From: Desulfobacterales bacterium
GTDB taxonomy: Bacteria > Desulfobacterota > Desulfobacteria > Desulfobacterales > 4be13
DNA length: 6,480 nucleotides
Direction: 5' to 3'
Assembly (NCBI GenBank): GCA_029934695.1
Contig: JAOZLU010000413.1
Coordinates: forward strand, 1 to 6,480
Shown piece by piece: positions 1 to 4,683 of this stretch; position 1 is the first letter of the stretch; each line of letters starts with the position of its first letter. The translations under genes were made by a program, and so were the position numbers. The notes under the pieces were generated by a model. It was given only the letters and a program-made list of their open reading frames with translations, was not told where the DNA came from and made no database searches.

Positions 1-54
1 TCAAACATCAAACATCAAACATCAAACATCAAACATCAAACATCAAACATCAAA
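1..54 (-). repeat. Tandem heptamer array (TTTGATG on coding strand), rplX-rplE spacer
   Basis: Seven perfect back-to-back copies of the 7-nt unit (catcaaa on the plus strand) fill 6-54, and a partial copy at 1-5 runs off the window edge, so the true copy number is unknown. One extra A at 55 separates the array from a degenerate unit that overlaps the rplX stop codon (58-60). The array therefore begins directly at the end of rplX, in the spacer before the expected rplE. The same unit occurs at 3082-3109 and 6010-6037. Heptanucleotide tandem repeats in spacers are known from cyanobacteria (STRR sequences); any function here is unknown. Confidence 0.95.
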
Positions 55-57
55 ACA

Positions 58-417
58 TCAGGCATCAATGATCTCACTGCATTTTCTGCAAATCCGCACC
101 TGTTTTCCATCTTCCAACTGCTGCATTCTGATTCGCACGGGCGACACGCATTTGTTGCACATCAACATGACGTTGGACAGTTGAAGCGGAGCCTCACTTT
201 CAATGATTCCGCCCTGCTTGTTTTTGGCATTGGGTTTTGTATGATGCTTTACAATGTTGATGTTTTCTATCAGAACCCGGTTATCCTTTCTGATCACTTT
301 CAGGACCTTGCCAATCTTTCCTCTGTCCCTGCCTGTAATGACCTTTACCCTGTCTTCCTTTTTTATATGGCTTTTTATACGGTCTTTGACTTCTTTTTTA
401 TGGCTTCTTTTTTTCAT
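58..417 (-). CDS. rplX: 50S ribosomal protein L24, zinc-ribbon type
   Basis: L24 is a primary 23S rRNA-binding protein that helps start assembly of the large subunit. The 119-residue product has a KOW-type segment at about residues 22-50 (KVITGRDRGKIGKV), the family stretch NIVKHHTKPN at 54-63, and GGIIESEAPLQLSNV at 69-83. Two CXXC pairs (Cys87/Cys90 and Cys110/Cys113) look like a zinc ribbon, as in many bacterial L24 proteins though not in E. coli. A lysine-rich N-terminal tail of about 17 residues precedes the usual start region, making it longer than the roughly 104-residue E. coli protein. The ATG at 415-417 is the only Met before the KOW segment and has an AAGGAAG ribosome binding site about 6 nt upstream. 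It follows rplN after 64 nt; rplE is expected next. Confidence 0.96.
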   Translation of the reverse strand: MKKRSHKKEVKDRIKSHIKKEDRVKVITGRDRGKIGKVLKVIRKDNRVLIENINIVKHHTKPNAKNKQGGIIESEAPLQLSNVMLMCNKCVSPVRIRMQQLEDGKQVRICRKCSEIIDA

Positions 418-462
418 AATCTTCCTTCAAGCGGGAATCTGAGTTTACGAAATCCTGTATTT

Positions 463-484
463 CTGTCCTAAAACCTGAAACCTA
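463..484 (-). repeat. Short heptad repeat after rplN
   Basis: On the coding strand the rplN stop codon itself opens three 7-nt units: TAGGTTT, CAGGTTT and the degenerate TAGGACA, followed by a related AGGATTTCG. The unit differs from the TTTGATG arrays but has the same period and the same position directly at a stop codon. Only two units match well, so chance cannot be excluded for this site alone. Confidence 0.5.
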
Positions 485-850
485 CAAAACTTCCGGAGCA
501 AGCGATATGATCTTCATAAATTTCTTGGCCCGCAGTTCTCTTGCCACAGGTCCGAAAATGCGGGTTCCTATGGGTTCACTGCCCGCATTGATCAGAACTG
601 CTGAATTGTCATCAAACCTTATATATGATCCATCCGGCCTTCTGATTCCCTTTTTCGTCCGAACCACAACAGCCTTCAGGACTTCCCCTTTTTTGACTTT
701 GGCATTGGGAATGGCCTCTTTGACGCTCACAACTATGATATCTCCGATGGTTGCATAGCGTCTTCTCGATCCCCCGAGCACTTTTATGCAATACACCACT
801 TTTGCCCCTGAATTGTCTGCCACTGTCAGTCTGGACTCTGCCTGAATCAT
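482..850 (-). CDS. rplN: 50S ribosomal protein L14
   Basis: L14 binds 23S rRNA and takes part in the bridge to the small subunit beside L19. The 122-residue product carries the family signature in full: the N-terminal MIQAESRLTVADNSGAK, then GGSRRRYATIGDII, VKKGEVLKAVVVRTKKG, the FDDNSAVLIN segment and GTRIFGPVARELR. Length is within one residue of the E. coli protein. The start is the ATG at 848-850: homologs begin MIQ, and an AAGGA ribosome binding site lies 7-8 nt upstream. The frame stays open upstream to a TTG at 922, but that would add 24 residues encoded by the repeat-bearing spacer, so I reject it. It stops with TAG, 64 nt before rplX. No changed key residues were seen. Confidence 0.97.
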   Translation of the reverse strand: MIQAESRLTVADNSGAKVVYCIKVLGGSRRRYATIGDIIVVSVKEAIPNAKVKKGEVLKAVVVRTKKGIRRPDGSYIRFDDNSAVLINAGSEPIGTRIFGPVARELRAKKFMKIISLAPEVL

Positions 851-868
851 CTTCTCTTTCCTTATGAA

Positions 869-925
869 CAGTTGCCAGTTTTGTCGTTCCGCTGTCAACT
901 GACCTTTGCGGATAACTGGCAACTG
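869..925 (-). repeat. 12-bp inverted repeat in the rpsQ-rplN spacer
   Basis: The 12-nt arm CAGTTGCCAGTT (coding strand, 925-914) is followed 33 nt later by its perfect reverse complement AACTGGCAACTG (880-869). In the mRNA this could form a 12-bp stem starting 4 nt after the rpsQ stop and ending 5 nt before the AAGGAAAG ribosome binding site of rplN (856-863). The first arm is itself two 7-nt-spaced CAGTT units, with CAGTT and CAG again 7 nt apart in the loop. There is no T-run, so it does not look like an intrinsic terminator. A translational or RNA-processing role is only a possibility. Confidence 0.7.
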
Positions 926-929
926 ATAA

Positions 930-1187
930 TTATACAGCTTTCGTAATCACCTTGTTTACACGCCATTTTTTGGTCTTGCTCAACGGCCTGGTCTCAATAA
1001 TTGACACCTTGTCTCCGAGCTGGCAGACATTCCCCTGATCGTGTGCTGCGAACTTGGAGCGTTTTCTGATATATTTATGGTAAAACCGATGTTTGACCAG
1101 CCTCTCAACTTGGACGATGACAGTTTTATCCATCTTGTCGCTGACAATCATCCCGGTCAGTTGCCGCCTCATTCCTCTTTCTTTCAT
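930..1187 (-). CDS. rpsQ: 30S ribosomal protein S17
   Basis: S17 is an early-binding 16S rRNA protein of the small-subunit body. The 85-residue product shows the OB-fold family pattern: LTGMIVSDKMDKTVIVQVERLVKH, YHKYIRKRSKFAAHD, then GDKVSIIETRPLSKTKKWRV. I chose the ATG at 1185-1187 (MKERGMRRQ) because related S17 proteins begin this way and an AAGGCGGAG ribosome binding site lies about 10-11 nt upstream. A GTG at 1223 would add 12 residues (beginning MSNNKEGG), and an ATG at 1172 would drop 5; the latter's AGAGGA lies too close. The GTG alternative cannot be fully excluded. The gene follows rpmC after 79 nt and stops with TAA. Confidence 0.95.
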   Translation of the reverse strand: MKERGMRRQLTGMIVSDKMDKTVIVQVERLVKHRFYHKYIRKRSKFAAHDQGNVCQLGDKVSIIETRPLSKTKKWRVNKVITKAV

Positions 1188-1266
1188 GATAGCGTTTTCT
1201 CCGCCTTCCTTATTGTTCGACACCTTCCCGCATCAATAATCATTTCGGCATTGCATTGGTTCCGAC

Positions 1267-1473
1267 TTATGTTTCCTGCTCCGGTGCCAGTTCAGATTCT
1301 CTTATAATGGTTTCTATCCTTGCGATGTCCCGATGAATCTGTTTCAGTTTCTGCGGATTTTCCAATTGTCCGATTCCGTGCTGAAATCGCAGATTGAAAA
1401 GCTCCTCTTTAAGATCATTCAGTTTGCGATGCCTTTCATCGGGACTCAGTTCTCTGATTTCGCTCACTTTCAT
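1267..1473 (-). CDS. rpmC: 50S ribosomal protein L29
   Basis: L29 is a small helical 23S rRNA-binding protein near the polypeptide exit, next to L23, contributing to the docking area for trigger factor and SRP. The 68-residue product is mostly two helices, with the family core DLKEELFNLRFQHGIGQLENP at residues 20-40 and a following IHRDIARIET helix. Length is normal (E. coli 63). The ATG at 1471-1473 overlaps the rplP stop codon as ATGA, with AGGAG 9 nt upstream inside the end of rplP. This arrangement supports translational coupling of the two genes. It stops with TAA. Confidence 0.96.
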   Translation of the reverse strand: MKVSEIRELSPDERHRKLNDLKEELFNLRFQHGIGQLENPQKLKQIHRDIARIETIIRESELAPEQET

Positions 1474-1886
1474 CCCACACGGCTCCTCTCTATAAATTTC
1501 GTTTTTACCGGCAACTTATGCGAGGCCAGTCGGAGCGCCTCTCTGGCCAGATCCTTGGGAATGCCCTCCATTTCATAGAGAACTCTCCCCGGGCGTATGA
1601 CTGCAACCCAGCCTTCGGGCGCGCCTTTTCCTTTTCCCATTCTGACTTCCGCGGGCTTTTTGGTAAATGGCTTGTCCGGGAATATCCGTATCCACATTTT
1701 TCCCCCCCTTTTCACATGGCGGGTCATTGCAATACGTGCTGCTTCAATCTGCTTTGAACTTATTTTCCCGCACTCAACTGCCTGCAGGCCGAATTCGCCG
1801 AAAGTCAGATGGCTTCCACGTCGCGCCACGCCTCTCATTCTGCCTTTCTGCTGCTTGCGAAATTTCACCTTTTTGGGGCTCAGCAT
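1470..1886 (-). CDS. rplP: 50S ribosomal protein L16
   Basis: L16 is a late-assembling protein beside the A-site tRNA and the peptidyl transferase region. The 138-residue product matches the family from end to end: MLSPKKVKFRKQQKGR at the N-terminus, FGLQAVECGKISSKQIEAARIAMTRH in the middle, then IRIFPDKPFTKKPAEVRMGKGKG and the C-terminal GRVLYEMEG. Arg82 in the PAEVRMGKGKG loop corresponds to the arginine hydroxylated in E. coli (Arg81); whether it is modified here cannot be seen. The ATG at 1884-1886 has one of the strongest ribosome binding sites in the window (AGGAGG, 9 nt upstream). It follows rpsC after 51 nt and overlaps rpmC by 4 bases. Confidence 0.97.
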   Translation of the reverse strand: MLSPKKVKFRKQQKGRMRGVARRGSHLTFGEFGLQAVECGKISSKQIEAARIAMTRHVKRGGKMWIRIFPDKPFTKKPAEVRMGKGKGAPEGWVAVIRPGRVLYEMEGIPKDLAREALRLASHKLPVKTKFIERSRVG

Positions 1887-1895
1887 ATACTATCT

Positions 1896-1901
1896 CCTCC
1901 T
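1896..1901 (-). promoter_or_regulatory. Strong Shine-Dalgarno site of rplP
   Basis: AGGAGG on the coding strand, followed by 9 nt to the rplP ATG at 1884-1886. It fixes the rplP start and is among the best matches to the anti-Shine-Dalgarno sequence here, together with those of rpsC and rplW. Confidence 0.85.
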
Positions 1902-1937
1902 GACCAGTGGACCGTTGCAACAGACAGAACTGCCGTC

Positions 1938-2603
1938 TTATTTGCCGATTTCAGTCTGATCCTTTTTCAGTATCTCACCTTTGAATATGAACACTTTTAC
2001 GCCGACGATGCCGTAGGTTGTGCGGGCTTCTATGAATCCGTAGTCTATGTCAGCTCTCAGTGTATGCAGAGGAACCCGGCCCTCATGATACCATTCTGTC
2101 CTTGCCATCTCAGCACCGCCCAACCGGCCGGAGCATATAATTTTCACCCCTTTGGCACCGAACCGCATGGCTGATGAGACCCCGCGCTTCATGGCTCGCC
2201 GAAAAGCCACTCTTCGCACGATCTGAAGTGCCACATTCTCGGCAACCAGTTGGGCGTCAATTTCCGGCTTCCTGACTTCCTGAATGTCAATGAGAACTTC
2301 ATGGCCATCTTTATTGAGTTCAGGCATTTTCTCAAGCTGCTTCTTGAGCTGCTCTATTTCTGCCCCTTTTTTCCCGATGACGATTCCCGGTCTGGCTGTA
2401 TATATCCGGAGCCTGACACGCTTGGACGATCTTTCGATCTCTATCCTCGCTATGCCCGCGTGGTAAAGCTTCTTTTTTATATACTTTCTGATATTATAAT
2501 CTTCAAGTATATAATTGGCATAATTCTTCCCGGCATACCAGCGTGACTCCCAAGTTTTCACTATTCCCAATCTCAGCCCGATGGGATTTACTTTCTGGCC
2601 CAA
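1938..2603 (-). CDS. rpsC: 30S ribosomal protein S3, TTG start
   Basis: S3 lies at the mRNA entry tunnel of the small subunit and helps unwind structured mRNA. The 221-residue product begins MGQKVNPIGLRLG as almost all S3 proteins do, and has a KH-type RNA-binding domain with the GXXG loop as GKKG at residues 77-80. The C-terminal domain carries the basic FRRAMKRGV helix, whose arginine and lysine are linked to helicase activity in E. coli, followed by AMRFGAKGVKI and GRLGGAEMARTEWYHEGRVP. The initiation codon is TTG (2601-2603). It is well supported because the conserved N-terminus starts exactly there and AAGGAGG lies 7 nt upstream. It follows rplV after a long 105-nt spacer and stops with TAA, 51 nt before rplP. 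Confidence 0.97.
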   Translation of the reverse strand: MGQKVNPIGLRLGIVKTWESRWYAGKNYANYILEDYNIRKYIKKKLYHAGIARIEIERSSKRVRLRIYTARPGIVIGKKGAEIEQLKKQLEKMPELNKDGHEVLIDIQEVRKPEIDAQLVAENVALQIVRRVAFRRAMKRGVSSAMRFGAKGVKIICSGRLGGAEMARTEWYHEGRVPLHTLRADIDYGFIEARTTYGIVGVKVFIFKGEILKKDQTEIGK

Positions 2604-2610
2604 GCGTTTT

Positions 2611-2617
2611 CCTCCTT
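2611..2617 (-). promoter_or_regulatory. Shine-Dalgarno site that fixes the TTG start of rpsC
   Basis: AAGGAGG on the coding strand, followed by 7 nt to the TTG start. The near-ideal site and spacing, plus the conserved MGQKV N-terminus, make TTG initiation secure. Confidence 0.88.
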
Positions 2618-2670
2618 GTTTGCAATTTTACAGTCTGTATGTTGCATGCGCCATTTTGTTATCTTGATTT

Positions 2671-2686
2671 TCCGGGTCTGCCCGGA
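2671..2686 (-). other. GC-rich mini-hairpin in rplV-rpsC spacer
   Basis: TCCGGG, a 4-nt loop CAGA, then CCCGGA form a perfect 6-bp stem on the coding strand. No T-run follows, so it is not an intrinsic terminator. It lies midway in the 105-nt spacer, well upstream of the rpsC ribosome binding site. It could be an RNA-processing or attenuation element, or chance. Confidence 0.45.
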
Positions 2687-2708
2687 GCTGCTGCTTCTGC
2701 ATTTCTTT

Positions 2709-3050
2709 CTATGCTTTTGTTCCCTCAGCCAAAATAACCGTAATATGACAGGTCCTTTTCAATATTCGGGTTCCCCTGCCTCGCGCTCTTGCTCTGAACC
2801 GTTTCAGCGTGGGACCCTGATCTGCTGTGATGTTACGAATCACCAGTGTGTCCAAGTCAATGTCCGAATTCTGATCCGCATTGGCTACAGCCGACTGAAG
2901 AATCTTTCTGACTATGTGTGCTGCTTTCTGCGGCATATATCTGAGCTTGCCCAATCCGTCTTCGACAGTTTCTCCTTTGACGGCATCAACGAGCCTGCGT
3001 ACCTTCTGAGGAGAGATGCGCATATATTTTGCTACTGCCCTCACTTCCAT
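2709..3050 (-). CDS. rplV: 50S ribosomal protein L22
   Basis: L22 binds 23S rRNA and sends a long beta-hairpin into the peptide exit tunnel, where macrolides and stalling peptides act. The 113-residue product shows the helical N-terminal part (AKYMRISPQKVRRLVDAVKG, residues 7-26), the LQSAVANADQN helix around 51-61, and the basic hairpin GPTLKRFRARARGRGTRILKR at about 79-99, followed by the terminal strand HITVIL. The hairpin has no obvious deletion of the kind linked to macrolide resistance. The ATG at 3048-3050 has GGGAG upstream. It follows rpsS after a 61-nt spacer holding a TTTGATG array. It ends with TAG, and the same frame stays open for 26 more codons (see findings). Confidence 0.97.
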   Translation of the reverse strand: MEVRAVAKYMRISPQKVRRLVDAVKGETVEDGLGKLRYMPQKAAHIVRKILQSAVANADQNSDIDLDTLVIRNITADQGPTLKRFRARARGRGTRILKRTCHITVILAEGTKA

Positions 3051-3081
3051 TATTGCTCTCCCGGATTTTCCGATTTTTTTC

Positions 3082-3109
3082 CATCAAACATCAAATATCA
3101 AACATCAAA
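3082..3109 (-). repeat. Four-unit heptamer array after rpsS
   Basis: Exactly four contiguous 7-nt units read TTTGATG, TTTGATA, TTTGATG, TTTGATG on the coding strand. The array starts 2 nt after the rpsS TAA stop (3112-3114) and is followed by an A-run and a short CGGA-AAA-TCCG hairpin before the rplV ribosome binding site. It is the same unit and orientation as at 1-54 and 6010-6037. Confidence 0.95.
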
Positions 3110-3111
3110 TG

Positions 3112-3396
3112 TTATCTCTTCTTCAGTTTCGACTTCTTGTCCCCGGCATGCCCGTAAAATGTCCGGGTCGGCGAAAATTCTCCCAGCTTGTGCCCCACCA
3201 TATTCTCTGTGACAAATACCGGAACAAATTTTTTCCCATTATGAACGGCCAGCGTGACGCCCACCATTTCGGGAATGACCGTCGAACGCCTGGACCATGT
3301 TTTGATAACCCTGTTGCTCCGAGTCTCCTGAGCAGTCATCACTTTTTTTGATAATTTCGGATCAACATACGGACCTTTTTTCAACGACCGTGGCAT
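3112..3396 (-). CDS. rpsS: 30S ribosomal protein S19
   Basis: S19 sits in the head of the small subunit, forms a complex with S13, and contacts the A-site finger of the large subunit. The 94-residue product is full length (E. coli 92) and carries the family pattern MPRSLKKGPYVD at the start, IKTWSRRSTVIPEMVGVT at 31-48, VHNGKKFVPVFVTENMVGHKLGEF at 51-74, and the terminal PTRTFYGHAGDKK. The ATG at 3394-3396 has GGGAG 6 nt upstream. It lies 55 nt after rplB and 61 nt before rplV. Nothing in the protein is unusual; the interest is in the heptamer array just after its stop. Confidence 0.97.
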   Translation of the reverse strand: MPRSLKKGPYVDPKLSKKVMTAQETRSNRVIKTWSRRSTVIPEMVGVTLAVHNGKKFVPVFVTENMVGHKLGEFSPTRTFYGHAGDKKSKLKKR

Positions 3397-3409
3397 AGCA
3401 TCTCCCTAT

Positions 3410-3440
3410 TTGAAACGCAAACTGGAAACTCGGGTTTCAA
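3410..3440 (-). repeat. Heptad-like repeat and 7-bp inverted repeat, rplB-rpsS spacer
   Basis: On the coding strand TTGAAAC (3440-3434) and its reverse complement GTTTCAA (3416-3410) flank a 17-nt loop that contains AGTTTCC and AGTTTGC, two consecutive 7-nt units. The right arm ends just before the GGGAG ribosome binding site of rpsS. The stem is weak and AT-rich; the 7-nt period links it to the other spacers. Confidence 0.45.
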
Positions 3441-3451
3441 GCATCCAGCTA

Positions 3452-4279
3452 CTATTTCTTTGTACGCTTTTTGACGATATATTTATCGCTTCTTTTATTT
3501 TTGCGGGTTCTGTATCCCTTGGTGGGTACCCCCCACGGTGTGCAGGGATGTCTTCCGCCTGAGGATCGTCCTTCACCGCCGCCCATGGGATGATCAACCG
3601 GGTTCATTGCAACTCCCCGAACACTCGGACGTCTGCCAAGCCAGCGGCTGCGGCCTGCCTTACCTATTGATACGTTCTCATGCATCAGATTGCCGAGCTG
3701 CCCTATCGTTGCCTTACACGCCAGAAGTACCATGCGGACTTCCCCGGACGGCAACTTTAGCAAAGCATAGCGGTCTTCCTTTGCCATTAACTGTGCATAA
3801 GTGCCGGCACTCCTTACAATCTGACCGCCCTTTCCCATATGCAGTTCAATATTGTGTATATGGGTTCCGAGGGGAATATTTTTCAGAGGAAGCGCATTTC
3901 CCGGTTTGATGTCTGCTTCCGGCCCTGACATAATCATATCACCAACCGAAAGATGAAGAGGTGCCAATATATACCGCTTGTCACCGTCCACATAGTGCAA
4001 AAGTGCAATCCTCGCCGAACGGTTCGGATCATATTCTACGGACGCCACTTTTGCAGGGATTCCTGTCTTATCCCGTTTGAAATCAATAATCCTGTAATGG
4101 CGTCTGTGCCCTCCCCCGCGGTGTCTGCATGTGATGCGCCCTTTTGCATTGCGACCGCCTTTTTTCCTGTTGACTCTCAGCAGACGCTTTTCAGGTGTTG
4201 TACAGGTGATTTCCTCAAATTCTGAGTATTCCTGAAATCTGCGTCCGGGAGATGTCGGTTTTGTTTTCTTTACTGCCAT
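3452..4279 (-). CDS. rplB: 50S ribosomal protein L2
   Basis: L2 is a large primary rRNA-binding protein needed for subunit joining and close to the peptidyl transferase centre. The 275-residue product has the typical N-terminus MAVKKTKPTSPGRRF, an OB-fold domain with GRITCRHRGGGHRR (about 47-60) and VEYDPNRSARIALLHY (81-96), and an SH3-like domain with GQLGN. The C-terminal loop reads MNPVDHPMGGGEGRSSGGRHP (225-245); the Asp229-His230 pair, important in E. coli, is kept, while position 232 is Met rather than the His of E. coli. I chose the ATG at 4277-4279 by homology. Upstream in-frame ATGs at 4312 and 4324 would add 11 or 15 residues (the latter starting MEYRMATYGFP) absent from the family. 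The ribosome binding site is weak (GGGG 5 nt upstream). Two consecutive TAG codons end the gene. Confidence 0.96.
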   Translation of the reverse strand: MAVKKTKPTSPGRRFQEYSEFEEITCTTPEKRLLRVNRKKGGRNAKGRITCRHRGGGHRRHYRIIDFKRDKTGIPAKVASVEYDPNRSARIALLHYVDGDKRYILAPLHLSVGDMIMSGPEADIKPGNALPLKNIPLGTHIHNIELHMGKGGQIVRSAGTYAQLMAKEDRYALLKLPSGEVRMVLLACKATIGQLGNLMHENVSIGKAGRSRWLGRRPSVRGVAMNPVDHPMGGGEGRSSGGRHPCTPWGVPTKGYRTRKNKRSDKYIVKKRTKK

Positions 4280-4395
4280 ATATACCCCATCGGGAAATCC
4301 GTATGTTGCCATCCGATATTCCATCCTGCTCGACTCGCCAAACCAGAGCCGTTTGTTTCGGATTTCAACATTAAGATTCCATATTTTTTATCTGA

Positions 4396-4683
4396 TCAGG
4401 CTCCTTCAAAAAAATCAATGCGCTCACCAGGCATCAGCTTCACGATGGCCTTCTTCCAGTCCCTGCGTTTTCCCAGAATACGCCCTCTCTGCTTGGCTTT
4501 GCCTTTGACCTGAATGGTCCGGACCGTTGCCACTCTGACACTGAATATCTTTTCAATGGCCCTTTTGATCTCAACTCTGTTTGCTCTGCGATCAACCTCA
4601 AAAGACAACTGATTGAATGTCTCTTTCTGCAAAGTGGTCTTCTCAGTCATCAGCGGCCGTTTGATAATATCATACTGGATCAT
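4396..4683 (-). CDS. rplW: 50S ribosomal protein L23
   Basis: L23 lies at the peptide exit port and is the main docking site for trigger factor and the signal recognition particle. The 95-residue product has the family start IIKRPLMTEKTT, the FEVDRRANRVEIKRAIEKIF helix region at 28-47, VATVRTIQVKGKAKQRG, and the extended loop around 58-77 with GKRRDWKKAIVKL. Length is normal (E. coli 100). The ATG at 4681-4683 overlaps the rplD stop as ATGA, with GAGGAGG 8 nt upstream inside the end of rplD, indicating coupled translation. The 116-nt spacer to rplB is the longest in the window and shows no clear repeat. Confidence 0.96.
   Translation of the reverse strand: MIQYDIIKRPLMTEKTTLQKETFNQLSFEVDRRANRVEIKRAIEKIFSVRVATVRTIQVKGKAKQRGRILGKRRDWKKAIVKLMPGERIDFFEGA

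Noticed and set aside
1..60. CRISPR array
   Set aside because: The repeats are 7 nt, contiguous and without unique spacers; this is a simple tandem repeat.
181..471. Plus-strand open frame of 96 codons with hydrophobic residues
   Set aside because: It lies opposite rplX, whose protein is clearly conserved; the hydrophobic look comes from the complement of lysine- and glutamate-rich codons. The same holds for all other plus-strand frames in the window.
851..922. Upstream extension of L14 from a TTG at 922
   Set aside because: The extra 24 residues are encoded by the repeat-bearing spacer and are absent from the L14 family; the ATG at 850 has a good ribosome binding site.
4280..4395. Possible regulatory element in the 116-nt rplW-rplB spacer
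   Set aside because: Apart from GGATGG occurring twice and two unused in-frame ATGs, I saw no convincing repeat, hairpin or promoter.
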